Source: Catonia carolina
Taxonomy: Eukaryota > Arthropoda > Insecta > Hemiptera > Achilidae
Direction: 5' to 3'
NCBI GenBank assembly: GCA_035578175.1
Contig: JAQMRL010000003.1
Coordinates: 81,231,969-81,295,968, forward strand
Length of the DNA: 64,000 bases
Part shown: positions 1 through 11,000 of the stretch, piece after piece
Layout of the letters: every line of letters starts with the position of its first letter
Numbering within the stretch: position 1 is the first letter of the stretch
The notes under the pieces: model-generated
The model's database searches: none
What the model saw: only the letters and a program-made list of their open reading frames with translations
What the model was told of the DNA's origin: nothing
Translations under genes and position numbers: made by a program

Positions 1-1440
1 ATTGCAATAAACGAGATGTTTTTCTCAAAATATAAAGAAATTTTTGAAGAAATCGAAAGTTTTAGTGTTTTTAAAATTTTTATTATTTGTACAAGGTGCC
101 AGAATAGAACCGAATGTTCGCAAAAACTATTAGGTATAAAATCAGTGAGTGCCTTTGTAGTTGGCCAGTCTATACCTGAATTGTGAGTGGAAAGTGTCCG
201 ACCGTACGAAGTAGTGTCATTACAGGACCGGTTCTGAGTTACGTTATTGTGCACGCGGGAGGTTGCAAGTGTTTGTAGCCAGATAATCGATTTGGTTCTT
301 AAAAGAATACTAACATAGGCCTATTATTAGTGAAGTCTGGTTTAAGTTTATGTTTTGTAATTGATTTAATTTATGTAATTATTGTATTTGTTAGTAGGCT
401 AAATTTAATCATTAATTGTAATTATATTAATTTTGTCAATAATTTTTTGTAATTAATTGTAATTTTTTGTAATTAGTTTTCTAAAAATAAAGTAGAGGTG
501 TAAAAGACTAGTTACAGTACCTCCTCCGAGAATAAAGTAGAGGTGTAAAAGACTAGTTAGTTACAGTACCTCCTCTGAGAATAAAGTAGAGGTGTAAACG
601 ACTAGTTACAGTACCTCCTCTGAGAATAAAGTAGAGGTGTAAAAGACTAGTTACAGTACCTCCTTTGAGAATAAAGTAGAGGTGTAAAAGACTAGTTACA
701 GTACCTCTTCTGAGATTAAAGTGGAGGTGTAAAAGACTAGTTACAGTACCTTCTCTGAGAATAAAGTAGAGGTGTAAAAGACTAGTTAGTTACAGTACCT
801 CCTCTGAGAATAAAGTAGAGGTGTAAAAGACTAGTTACAGTACCTTCTCTGAGAATAAAGTAGAGGTGTAAAAGACTAGTTACAGCACCTCCTCTGAGAA
901 TAAAGTAGAGGTGTAAAAGACTAGTTACAGTACCTCCTCTGAGAATAAAGTAGAGGTGTAAAAGACTAGTTACAGTACCTTCTCTGAGAATAAAGTAGAG
1001 GTGTAAAAGACTAGTTACAGTACCTTCTCTGAGAATAAAGTAGAGGTGTAAAAGACTAGTTACAGTACCTCCTCTGAGAATAAAGTAGAGGTGTAAAAGA
1101 CTAGTTACAGTACCTCCTCTGAGAATAAAGTAGAGGTGTAAAAGACTAGTTACAGTACCTTCTCTGAGAATAAAGTAGAGGTGTAAAAGACTAGTTACAG
1201 TACCTCCTCTGAGAATAAAGTAGAGGTGTAAAAGACTAGTTACAGTACTTCCTCTGAGAATAAAGTATCGGTGTAAAAGACTAGTTACGTACTTAAGTAA
1301 AATCTTGCATCTTCTTAGGAATGGGTTTGTATAAGTCGGTTTATTGTTTATTCAATTAAGTTTATTTATTTGTAACTGTTAATGTATTTATTATTTATTA
1401 AGAGCCCGAACGAACCTAGGCTTAGGTGTCACAACTACAA
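1..1440 (+). repeat. LTR-like dispersed repeat with internal minisatellite (family A relative)
   Basis: The stretch opens with a TATAAAAT box near 137 followed by an ATCAGTGAG initiator-like motif, which is the arrangement seen in arthropod LTR promoters. An AT-rich segment (about 340-480), the tandem array (486-1290) and a closing segment near 1400-1435 follow. The AT-rich and closing segments are matched by similar sequence at 5570-5670 and 6105-6140, so the two loci are related copies. The closing block reads CGAACCTAGGCTTAGGTGT here and CGAACTTAGGCTTAGGTGT there. No primer-binding site or coding region follows, so a solo LTR or non-autonomous element is inferred, not shown. The left boundary lies outside the window or cannot be seen. 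Confidence 0.45.
486..1290 (+). repeat. 45-bp minisatellite, about 18 units, each with AATAAA
   Basis: About 18 head-to-tail units begin AATAAAGTAGAGGTGTAAAA and end CCTCCTCTGAG. Most are 45 bp. The units starting at 531 and 760 are 49 bp because of a 4-bp TTAG duplication, and they lie five units apart. Units alternate between CCTCCTCTGAG and CCTTCTCTGAG endings. The unit resembles the single block GAGGTAGATGTGTAAAAGAC at about 5810-5835 in family A, which suggests that the array expanded from that block. Confidence 0.95.
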
Positions 1441-2985
1441 TCTATATCTTTTCAATCGTCAATTTTAATTCTTTTTGTTTTTTTCTCGTGCATCAACCGG
1501 ATGTTCGTAACCGTACTTTCTATCCTCTCTGTCCATGCTCGTACGTACAAGATCTTCCACAGAACGTATTCCAGTCCACTGATGAAAGTAATGAAGCCAT
1601 GACATCTTCCTTCGTCCCACACCTTTTCAACCCTAGCCTTCAATAATCAAACTGCAAGAGTTGATACCTTTTATTTAGCATAACATGGTCCAAGTACTTA
1701 GACTTTCTTTTTTAATTGTTGCAAGCAACTTTATTATTACCAAGCCTCCTGAGAACCTCTCGTTTATTACTCTTGCCGTTCATAGTACTTTGACTATCCT
1801 GCTTAAAATGATATTTTTAATTACAATTCTATTATTTAAGTCCTTTAAGAATCTTACTACTGTTGTTTTCCTCCAAACCATAATACCACTCATGACTTAT
1901 TTTTTTCATTTCATTAGTATATGGGTTAAAAGCACTTGTGAAATATTATATACAGTTAGTTGTATATAAAACAAAGAAAATTGCAAATACCGTACTTCAA
2001 TTCTTCACGTTTTAAGATATTGCCCCTGTATAACTGCTAATAGGCATAAAGCATTGCGAAACAACCCTCCCACATGGTGGCTACATAGACATACAATATA
2101 AATATTATGTAGGCTACTAGTTGATGTAGTAGTAGAAGTAGTAATACTAATTTAATATCTTAAGTAAATATTCAAGAAAATATTAGGACCGATTTTAGTA
2201 ACAATAATCAGAGCACCGTTTTTGAAATTTTAGGAAGTTGCATAGTTTTGCATTACTAACGCAACATGTTGCAAAATTGCTCGGAAAAGATCGGTTAGGC
2301 AGTGTTTTGTAGGGAACCGTGTTTAGGACATATATCGAATGTACATACATTGGATGGGAAAGTCTACTCGTTCGTTGCATTTATCGATTTTATCAAAGCT
2401 TTGGGATGGTCAGCAGAGACGATGGGAATTTTGAGTTGACAAGAGAACCGACCGGTAAAGAGGAGGGTAGAATGTGGTGCACAGAGTGTGCTAAAGGGGT
2501 AGTTAGGGGGTTAGAGGGGGAGGTGTCAGTGGTACTGATCCTGGATTGGTCATGAAAATGCAGTCTGAATAGGCACATACGGTTTTCTGTCCAGGTTTGA
2601 ACAGTTGTTGGTCATATTTACCGGTTCGTTCTGTACTTCTGTACATCTAACTCTCCCCTCAAATATCCCCATCCGAAAAATAGCATTTTATATTTCTCTC
2701 TTCAAATACAATCCAAACCAAAATCTTATTACAAATTTCAAAATATACAAACAAAATATAAATAGCAACAAACAATTTACATAAAATACTTCATATCTAT
2801 CAAAATTAAAAGCAGATAGATAGCTTTTTCTATCATTGAAATCTAATGATGTATGAAATTAGAAATTTTAATTCACTTTCTGGCAACAAATGAGGTTTTA
2901 AATCCCAAACCAGGGTTATAAATATTAAATATTTCTCATATTAACTGAATTTGTTAATAAACTTCAGATATAAACTTAATTCGCA
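1441..2985. other. No gene seen
   Basis: No coding similarity is recognised on either strand. A purine-rich, more GC-rich patch lies at about 2440-2530. Short open frames here have no recognisable motif. Confidence 0.5.
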
Positions 2986-2989
2986 TAAT

Positions 2990-3385
2990 AATATATATAA
3001 TATAATAATTATTTCTTACTCCATAATTGATCAAAATTACCAGCGACACAAAATTGCACACAATACTATTCCCTTTGTGAAACGTATTTATGGATTTTTA
3101 GCTACCAAATTTACTGTTAAATATTATAATATTCAACGCATTGAGGCATTACAGTCAAGAACATTACGTCTTATAGCACTCGAATCCCTTTACGTTAGTA
3201 ACAAATCCTCCCACGCACATTTTGCAAATACCCTTCGTAAACGATTCTATCGAACACCTAAACAAACGTTTTCCCAAGCCAATAAGAACCCTATTACCCA
3301 CTTGTTTGTTTATTTTCTATCTTATAACTACCTGAAATTTTCGTAAGACATCGAAAGGGACCTGCTAATAATTAATAAAATGAAT
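2990..3385 (+). pseudogene. Jockey-type LINE reverse transcriptase, C-terminal remnant
   Basis: The plus-strand frame carries the post-RT signature of jockey-clade ORF2: IEALQSRTLRLIA followed by LYVSNKSSHAHF. An ERDLL terminal motif just before a stop corresponds to the usual WPRDLL ending. The catalytic RT domain is absent and the spacing is disturbed, so this is a 5'-truncated, decayed copy. The assignment rests on motif order only. Confidence 0.6.
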
Positions 3386-3649
3386 GAATTTGATAATTTT
3401 TAAGAACTGTAATGACTGCTTAATAACTCCATCCCCATTTTGGCACAAGCATACTGTTTGATTGAGACCCCACGAAACGCGCTCAGTGACTTAGGCTTTC
3501 AACCGAAATACGATCTATAGTCCAAGGGAGAACACATTGATGAAAAAATTCTAGATCATATTTAGAAATTAGATGACGCTGTTCATTTTAAAATGGCCAA
3601 TTTACAATCTTTAAAAAATAACTTTCTTCAATCTGTTATTAGTTTTGGA

Positions 3650-3832
3650 TTTTTTATTATTATTATTTTTTTTTGGTTTAACTTCCGACTGTTCTGCAAT
3701 TACTGCTAATCCAGACGGTGAAGGATGAAATTATTTTTTGTAACGTATGAAAATATGCCGTGCCTGAATGGGATTCGAACCCAAGATCGCATGATGGAGG
3801 CAAGCACATTACCAACTATGCCAATGCGGCCG
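3650..3832 (-). mobile_element. tRNA-headed SINE (SINE A, tail type 2)
   Basis: Read on the minus strand, it has a pol III A box (TTGGCATAGTTGG-like) and a B box (GGTTCGAATCCC), then a body and a tail. It is flanked by a perfect 15-bp duplication, GTTATTAGTTTTGGA, at 3635-3649 and 3833-3847, so both ends are defined. The tail contains the reverse of CCGACTGTTCTGCAATTACTG, which differs from the tail of the copies at 8.2 and 8.9 kb. Confidence 0.92.
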
Positions 3833-3847
3833 GTTATTAGTTTTGGA

Positions 3848-5555
3848 AATGTCTCGAAAGTACTTTTTCTACTTTTCTTTTAACTTGAAACATTCATTCA
3901 CTTATCAGTTGCTGTTCAAAATGCTTCTAACGTTGTACTGATAAGTAATTTAATGTATTGTGGTTTTTGATGGATATCATTGTGGCTGTGATTTCAGCTT
4001 CTTCGTCAACTTTGGTGTTACTTGCTATTCTCATGTTGAATGAAATCCAACTAATAATTAACTTTGTTCCTGAAACAGAAAGACTTTTGTTTTCAAAAAT
4101 ATAATCAATACGTTTAGACAATAAACCTTTAATTATCGGAAATAATTGAGGATGAATCTGTTTCAGATAACAAAAATTTCTGATAAATCTTTTCAGTTAA
4201 TCCGGGTTTTGTCATATTTCTGAACAATTTGTTTTTTAAATAAGTTCTTTCCAATGGAAGAGACCGTTACAAGTCAATTTAATTTAGGCCTGCATAGTTT
4301 AGTTCTGCAAAGAACTAATTTGTATGATTAATTTTTAAAATATGGGTCTACTTTCAGTGAATTTGTCAATTTTTTAAGAAATTTTTGAAAAAAAAACAAT
4401 ATCTAATAAAAAGTAAAGAAATAAAATTGACAGGTTTATTTAAAACGATAACTGGCATTATTAATTTTATAAATAATTTAAATATGAATAATACAAAAGT
4501 TAAAAAATTAATAGAATCAATCAAAAATTAAATAAACTGAAATTAATTGACATAAAAATTGTATAAAAACTTTGTTCTATCGGTTCCAGTCATAAATTTG
4601 TGACGTCATCAAATTAAACCTTTTTGAAACTGCATTAGAAATAAATTTTTTAAAACTCTACTCCATTGTATAAGTTAAGTAAAAAGTTTATAAACTTTTT
4701 TTGGAAATTGTATCAATATTTTTTATAGAAATTTAAGTTACATTTCCTCTATCCTTTTATGAAAAAATATATTAAAAAGTTCTGTAGAAACACTCTTTAA
4801 AAATGAAATATCCATCAGAACTTTTGCCATATTATTAAATATGTGCATTAAGAATAAGTTTGTAAAACAGAACTTTGACGTAAGCATAAAAAATCATATT
4901 GTATCAAGTAAACACACGATCAATACGCAGTAATAATTTCGAAAAGGAAAGTACAAAGCGGCAGTATAAAACTAGTATTTCAAACTGTAGGTCAAATATT
5001 GGAGGTAATTTACTGAAATTATAAAATACTAGATTTTTTGAAACCATTTATCAAATTTTGAACTCTGTAAATTTACTTTAATGAAACCACATACATTTAG
5101 TTTATTTAAAATTGGATTATCATCTTGATTATTAGCGACTACTTTTGTTTAAAAAATTGTGAGTTTGAATGTGGAAAAGATTTCCAGACGCTGGCAAGAA
5201 ATGTCTTACCGTTCTGTAGGGTTTATGATTGCCGTAGTGTAGAAGTCTTTATCTTGCTGTTTGAATCATTCAATGAACGTAATTCACAATACTTTTCTCC
5301 AGAATTTAAATATTAACAACCACTACACAAGAAACAGAATTTATTACTATGTTGCAAATCGCTACACTAAATTATTTTAAACTAAAACCTACATATGCAG
5401 GTACAAAATACACCAGAGAATTACCACAAGACTTTAAAAAATTGTGTTAATTTAACTTTGTTTAAAAAACCTAAAAAATGAATGATGGAACGTACAGTGT
5501 ACACAAATTCAGACATTTTGTACTGTTTATAAAGTTTCTCATTGAGAATTAAAAT
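3848..5555. other. No gene seen; AT-rich
   Basis: AT-rich unique-looking sequence without recognisable coding or repeat signals. A single perfect TGACGTCA (CRE-type palindrome) lies at about 4601-4608 and could be chance. Confidence 0.5.
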
Positions 5556-5559
5556 TTTA

Positions 5560-6145
5560 ATTGTCAAGTTCAGTTTAAGATTATGTTTTGTAATGAATTA
5601 AATTGAAGCAATTAATTCTACTTGTCAGTATTATAAGTTAAATAATTAATTGTGTCAATAAATAAATGTTAAACATTTAAAGTTTGCCCATAACTGACAG
5701 GTGGAGTGTCAAATGTTTTACACTGAATCTGTTCGTTGCAGGGCTAAAATAAATAGTTCTGTTTCTTATCACATGGTCAGTCAATTAAATGACTGAATCA
5801 TTTAACAGAAGAGGTAGATGTGTAAAAGACACTAATCAGAGTTATTTCCACTAAAAGTAATGAATTTCATTATGCAGCCACACCCTATGGTGAAAGAAGT
5901 GAAGGTGTCATTAGCAGAGTGAAAAATATGTGCTTCTCAGAAGGCCTGGAATGCTGATAAGCGTACTTTTACACTTAGCGAGGAAGGCAAATGTAAACCA
6001 CCTCACTTCTCGTATTACTTAGTAATCTTCTACAGGTTCATACCAGCCTTTCAGCTGATGAACTAACAACAACAAATTTAAAGTAAGTCATTTTTATTAA
6101 TTATCATAACCAGACCCTGAACGAACTTAGGCTTAGGTGTTAAAA
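5560..6145 (+). repeat. Dispersed repeat family A, long copy
   Basis: This is the most complete family A copy. It runs from an AT-rich leader shared with 340-480, through GGTGGAGTGTCAAATG and TTCTTATCACATGGTCAG, to a body ending CCAGCCTTTCAGCTGATG, then a closing block shared with 1400-1435. A frame in the body reads EVKVSLAE, one stop, then ADKRTFTLSEEGKCKPPH, and this is matched in other copies. No RT or transposase is present. Confidence 0.85.
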
Positions 6146-6311
6146 TACTTTCGTAGTATTTACCCGTATATATATTGTTTGTAAACTAATTGTAAATAAA
6201 CTCAGTTGTTAAAAATAGGAGTATTTAAGAGGTTAAACATTACTGCATTAGTAAAACTTTATAAAATTTTGTTTTCTTTACTATAAGATTATGAATGAAC
6301 GAAAATTGATT

Positions 6312-6340
6312 ATTTAACCCTTTCAGTATCAAAGTCCGGA
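6312..6340 (+). repeat. Possible end of a TTAA-specific DNA element
   Basis: TTAACCCTTTCAGTATCAAAG resembles the TTAA plus CCC-GTACAGTGCC end of the element at 7634-8486. No matching right end was found, so this may be a solo end or chance. Confidence 0.35.
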
Positions 6341-6486
6341 AAACAGGACGTCTATATATTTTATGTAGTGACAACATCCGATTTACCGAAGGTCCGTAAG
6401 TTATGCATAAAGTGCCAACGTCCAGATAACCAAAAATTTATAAAAAGAACTTTTTAACAAAAATTAATGGAATAATGATTTTGAAA

Positions 6487-6660
6487 CCGCCTCCGTGGCG
6501 TAGTGACTAGTGCGCTAGCCTGCAAAGCGAAAGATCCCTGGTTCGATTCCCGGCTAGGGTCTGAAAATTTTAACCAATAAAACCACCGTTAAGGTACTTA
6601 AACCCACAGTAGTCGCTAATGACCGACCTGTCGATGCGACTTTAAATAAATTTAAAAAAA
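6487..6660 (+). mobile_element. tRNA-headed SINE (SINE C) sharing the SINE A tail
   Basis: The head is more tRNA-like than SINE A: GTGGCGTAGTGACTAG in the A-box position, an anticodon-loop-like CTGCAAA (GCA), and the B box GGTTCGATTCC. The tail GTCGCTAATGACCG then GATGCGACTTTAAATAAA is the same as in SINE A copies at 8.3 and 8.9 kb, although the head differs. Confidence 0.85.
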
Positions 6661-6664
6661 CTAT

Positions 6665-7560
6665 TTTGAATATTTTTAGTGTTAGAAAGATTTTTTAATG
6701 AACATAATAAAAATTAATTTTTAAAAGGAAATTTTATTTTTTTGTAACTTTGAAATTAAGGTTAGCAATGGAAGGTTTTAGAAATAAGGGCTGGCACTAT
6801 TTGTACACCCTTAGTCAAATTAAATGGCTTAAGATGAAACTTTTAAATATTGTTTCGGCTTTGAAGGTGATAAATAACCCAAAAATTTCAAATTTAATGA
6901 TGATATTATTGTGATTCAGATATATAACGGATGGGATTGGTTAAATTTACATAGATGGATATATAAATTAAAGATAGAATTGTTATAAGTAACTAATAGT
7001 AGATTTACTTATGGTACGGTTTAATGTAAATTAATCTATAACTATTAACTAGGAGTAATACAAATTGATTAGCTATAACCTAATAGCCTATTGTGACCTC
7101 CAGTTTATACTGTTAACTCTATTCTATAGAGTGGCTAATAATTTAGTATTATCTATTAACGTATAACACGAGATCAATTAGTATTAACAACATCGGCCGA
7201 TCGTTTACTCTAATCGCTTCTAATCTAATTAAAGTATGAAAACCATTTTGATTATTCTAAAGGTGTCTCAATAGAATAAGAATATGTTTCAACATCTTTT
7301 ATGTGTAATATTTTAAACCGGTTAATATATTGTTTAGCTTATTGATGTGTATTATCAATTACAATGCACTAGTGTTAATCCGAAATGAGTAATTAACACT
7401 TGGTAAAGGTCAGTTCATGCTGTTAAATAATTTGGATAACTGAAAATTACTGGTTATTCAACTGTATATATATGTATGTATAAATTCATAACTAAGTAAT
7501 TTATGAAATTTAATTAACTTATTTTGTTTATTGTAATAATCATAATAATAATAATATAAT
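6665..7560. other. No gene seen; TAAT-motif-rich stretch
   Basis: No coding signal. From about 6930 to 7450 the sequence is dense in short TAAT, ATTA and TTGATTA words, with one CGGCCGATCG palindrome at about 7195. It looks unlike the simple AT-rich sequence around it. Regulatory function is only a guess. Confidence 0.4.
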
Positions 7561-7633
7561 TTTGTCCATGAAAGGCAGGTGGAGTGTTAATTTTTATCAC
7601 ATGGTCAACCGATTATATGACTGAAACTTTTAA

Positions 7634-8486
7634 CCCGTACAGTGCCAGGAGAATATTGTGAGTTCCTAACGAAAATTCCAGCCTACTTTTGTGCGATTGG
7701 TAGCATTTTATACATCTATCCGTAATATGACTATAATTCAAGGCATTAATGATATTTTTTTTAATTAATTGATCTTGTACGAAATTCAACTTGGAACACA
7801 TTTCTTACAATTTAAAAATAAAATGATACGTAGATTTTTTTATGGAAATTATCTTTTTAATTTAAAAAAATTACCCTAAAAAATTTTGTTACTCAACTTC
7901 ACTTATATCACTTTAAAGAAAATTTAATTATGCAAACATAACCAAAAATAATTATGTATTGTAAAAAATAAAAATACTGCGATACCATTTAATAAAATGC
8001 ACTTTTTAGTGTTTTTTAATCAATATTAATTAATTACATTCATAAAAAAACCACTCTTCATGCATTTATTTTCAATCTACATTTTTACTGATTTTTGCAT
8101 ACGTTGTTTATGAAAATTGAGTAAAAATAAAAATTCTATGAATTTTATTTACTGCGCATTGGCGCAGTTTGTAACGTGCTCGCCTGTCATCATACGGTCC
8201 TAGGTTCGAATCCCACTCATTCACGGCATATTTTCATACGTTACAAAAAATCATTTCGTCCTCCATTGTACAATAGTTACACCCCAACGTTGTCGCTAAT
8301 GACCGTTGTAGTTGATGCGACTTTAAATAAATACATTTTTAAAAAAATTCAAAATAGTCAAAATAGTATTAAAAGGGACGACGGCGGCATTTTTTGGTTG
8401 AACTGCTGATGTCCTAATAATAGAACGCTGGCATTTTTCAGTCTAAATCTTGGCGTCCTAATATTAGGACGCTGGCACTGGAAGGG
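7634..8486. mobile_element. Non-autonomous TTAA-specific (piggyBac-like) element
   Basis: The element begins CCCGTACAGTGCCAGG after TTTTAA (7628-7633) and ends CTGGCACTGGAAGGG before TTTTAA (8487-8492), giving imperfect inverted ends of about 15 bp and a TTAA-containing duplication. CCC/GGG termini at TTAA are typical of piggyBac. No transposase is present. It contains a SINE A copy at about 8153-8340. Confidence 0.8.
8153..8340 (+). mobile_element. SINE A inside the TTAA element
   Basis: GCGCATTGGCGCAGTTTG (A box) and GGTTCGAATCCC (B box) are followed by CGGCATATTTTCATACG, then the tail GTCGCTAATGACCG and GATGCGACTTTAAATAAA. Sense orientation. Confidence 0.9.
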
Positions 8487-8833
8487 TTTTAAGAACAGAA
8501 GAGGTAGTGATGTAAAAGATACTAGTCGTAGTACATATATGATATAATATATCATATATGTATATCATATATATCATATAGTATATTATACTATACATAT
8601 ATGATATATACCAGACTTTGTCGTGGATGAAGTGAAGTGTCATATGCAGGGTAGAAAGTAGATGTTTTTCAGAGAGCTTGGCATGCTGATAAGCATACCT
8701 TTTCACTTAGTGAAGAAGCCAATATTAAATCACCTCACTTCTCGTTTCACTTAGTAAAACCTCTAGAGGATCAAACCCCAGTCTTTCCGCTGCTGACCTA
8801 AACAACAACAGAAACAGAATAATATATATTTTT

Positions 8834-9027
8834 TTTATTTGTTTTTATTTAACGTCGCATCAACTGCAACGGTCATTAGCGACGACGTTGGGGTGGAACT
8901 TTTATGTGATGTAGGATGAAATGATTTTTTGTAACGTATGAAAATATGCCATGCCTGAGTGGGATTCGAACCCAGGACCGCATGAAGAGAGGCGAGCACG
9001 TTACCAACTGCGCCAATGCGGCCGGCA
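8834..9027 (-). mobile_element. SINE A copy with target-site duplication
   Basis: An antisense copy, with the tail at the left and the pol III B and A boxes near 8960-9015, ending GCGGCCGG. It is flanked by AATATATATTTTT at 8821-8833 and 9028-9040. A second, older tail-like stretch (GTGGTTATTAGCGATGAC) follows at about 9047-9090. Confidence 0.9.
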
Positions 9028-9307
9028 AATATATATTTTTATAATGAATTTATTAAACGTTGCATTAACAACGTGGTTATTAGCGATGACAATACAAAAA
9101 CATTATTTACATTACCTAAATAAACAGTAAATAAATCTACAGTTGTGTAGAAAATTATTCACGAAGTAACTACACATATCAAAGCTGACAGCACGCTGGG
9201 TTCACGACTACTGATGCTTTTTCAAAAGGAAGCATTTGTTGAATCTTTTAGAGAAAATTGAAGTGGATTTTTTTGGTCACCCAATAACAATGGATAAATC
9301 TTGGATC

Positions 9308-9595
9308 TATCTATAGCTGTTTAAGAGCCAATTTTCTAAGACGAAGGTTCCCTGGTTCAAATCCTAATAAAGGTTGTTACTTTTATACGAATTTTATTAC
9401 TGGACAGAGGTTGCCAGTATGTGCTGATGGCTTGAGTTCAATTATTCATACAGTCTCAGGAATGGTCGGGCTGAGTCTGTACAAGACTTCATCTCATTTA
9501 CAAGTCATACACATTATTCTTATCTCATTGGGTCATGGGGTTGTTATGGTTCTTAAATTGAACAGATTTCATTACGGATTAAAAAGAAAATCTAT
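9308..9595 (+). mobile_element. SINE B copy, 5' truncated
   Basis: Retains the B box GGTTCAAATCC (about 9353) and the SINE B body: GGAATGGTCGGGCTGAG, GTACAAGACTTCATCTC, CTCATTGGGTCATGGG and TTGAACAGATT. The A-box end is missing. It abuts a mariner remnant. Confidence 0.85.
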
Positions 9596-9639
9596 AAATG
9601 ATGAAGAGACCAATAAAATGAGCAAGGGGTGCGAACACA

Positions 9640-9815
9640 TCGATTTATCTCCCCCGAAAAGGGCTAAAGTGCAGAAGTCTGCAGGAAAAGTTTTGCTGTC
9701 TGTTTTTTTTGAACTGTCATGGAATCATCTTAATAGACTACCTGGAGAAGGTCAAGAAACGCTGGACGAAATGTATAACTCTGGATGGTGACAGTACAGA
9801 TAATAATAAAAAATA
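9640..9815 (+). pseudogene. Mariner transposase remnant, internally deleted
   Basis: PPKRAKVQKSAGKVLLSVFF matches the conserved region between the first and second catalytic aspartates of mariner transposases. After a frameshift, HGIILIDYLE follows. This is joined directly to a C-terminal-like KKRWTKCITLDGD, so the middle of the gene, including the second and third aspartate regions, has been lost. The assignment is by motif recognition; no inverted terminal repeats were identified. Confidence 0.7.
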
Positions 9816-9919
9816 AAAATTAAGTTTATATCTGGATTATCATTTAATGATAGGATATTAAAAATTTACGATAACCACTCACATTAAATTTTAATAAAAT
9901 AAATAATTTCATTTGTTGT

Positions 9920-10240
9920 TTTTTAGGTCATCAACCGAAAGACTTGTTTGAGCCTCTTCTAGAGGCTTTACTAAGCAACAAGAGGAATGAGTTGGTTTAC
10001 CAGCAGAGTAGAAAAGTATGCAGCTTATCAGCATTTCAAGCTCTCTGAAAACCATCTACATTCCATCTGCAAATGACGTCTTCACTTATTTACCAAGGGT
10101 CTGGCTGTATATTGAAATTCATTACTCTCAGAGGAGATAAATCTGATTAATGTCTTTTAAACATCTACCTTTACTGTTCTTAAATGCTTCAGTCATGTAA
10201 TTGATTGACCTTGTGACTGAACTATTTTTTGTAGTCCTAT
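9920..10240 (-). repeat. Family A copy, antisense
   Basis: The reverse complement of the family A body: CATCAACCGAAAGACTTG at the left, then the TTCTGAAAAC and CATCTGCAAATGACG blocks, and finally TGATTGACCTTGTGACTG. The family's internal frame is disrupted in this copy. Confidence 0.8.
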
Positions 10241-10244
10241 TATT

Positions 10245-10770
10245 TTAATTTTAACTATTTTGATTTTTTTTTAAATTTAAATTAAATTTCCTTAGCCTAT
10301 ACAAATTTGTATTTTTAAATAGGGCTGTAATATATTGAGGCACATTAAAACATAATGTTTTGTAAGATTATCTCATCAAGAGGAAATTGTTTGGTAATGT
10401 ATGTTCGTGTACATTACTGACAAATAAAGGCAGAAAAACTAAGTAGACAAATGGTAGAGACCAATTTACTAGATTAAAAGATGAGTATTTCTCCTTTCCT
10501 TGTGGGTTGCACGCGAGTGGGTACTTAGCAAACTGATTGTCTACGTTTGTCAATATCCCACCTGATATGCCATTTGTAACAATTCTTATGCCTGTGTGAG
10601 TGCTCCGCCCTTTCATTCACCTAGTAAGTTTATACAATTTCCAAGAACCATGTCCTTACCTGAAAACTGTACTCATAAATATAACATTTTATATATACTT
10701 CCCTCACACAATACTAAGAACTTGACGTTTTTTTTTGTAAGATTTCCTTGTACCTTGAAACTAATATTGT
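10245..10770. other. No gene seen
   Basis: AT-rich; an 82-codon open frame on the minus strand (10368-10616) has no recognisable motif. Confidence 0.45.
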
Positions 10771-10774
10771 ACTA

Positions 10775-11000
10775 ATTGTTTAGGTCATCAGTTGAAAGGT
10801 TGGTTTGAATTTCTAGAGGTTTTACTAAGTAAAAACGAGGAGTGAGGTGGTTTACACTTGCCTTCCTCACTGAGAGGAAAAGTATGCTTATCAGCATGCC
10901 AAGCCCTTTGAAGAGCATCTACTTTCCACTCTGCAAATGACACCTTCACTTCATTATCTACAGGGTCTGGCTGTATAATAAAATGCTGCAGGATATTTTT
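10775..11000 (-). repeat. Family A copy, antisense, open frame preserved
   Basis: Family A body with the frame EVKVSFAEWKVDALQRAWHA followed by DKHTFPLSEEGKCKPPHSS, uninterrupted. It adjoins a pogo-type transposase fragment at its right edge. Confidence 0.85.

Larger units (their letters stand above)
7565..8815 (+). repeat. Family A copy split by a TTAA element
   Basis: The left part (7565-7633) has GGTGGAGTGTTAATT and ATCACATGGTCAACC. The right part resumes at 8493 with AGAACAGAAGAGG and ends near 8810. Compared with the uninterrupted copy at 5.56-6.14 kb, where the same point reads CATTTAACAGAAGAGG, the break is exactly at TTAA. The right part carries an AT-rich palindromic expansion at 8533-8610 and keeps the frame FQRAWHADKHTFSLSEEA. 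Confidence 0.88.

Noticed and set aside
486..1290. CRISPR-like regular repeat array
   Set aside because: Units are contiguous head-to-tail with no variable spacers, and the context is eukaryotic, so it is a minisatellite.
1685..1969. 94-codon hydrophobic plus frame
   Set aside because: Low-complexity, AT-driven, no motif and no similarity recognised.
2319..2578. 78- and 61-codon frames in a GC-richer patch
   Set aside because: Both strands are open and neither shows a domain; no start context or homologue is recognised.
3750..3832. tRNA-like A and B boxes on the minus strand
   Set aside because: Part of SINE A with a target-site duplication, not a functional tRNA gene.
4601..4608. Perfect TGACGTCA (CRE-type) site
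   Set aside because: A single 8-bp match without a nearby gene; chance cannot be excluded.
6487..6560. tRNA gene candidate with GCA anticodon
   Set aside because: The cloverleaf is imperfect and it is followed by the SINE tail shared with other copies, so it is the head of a SINE.
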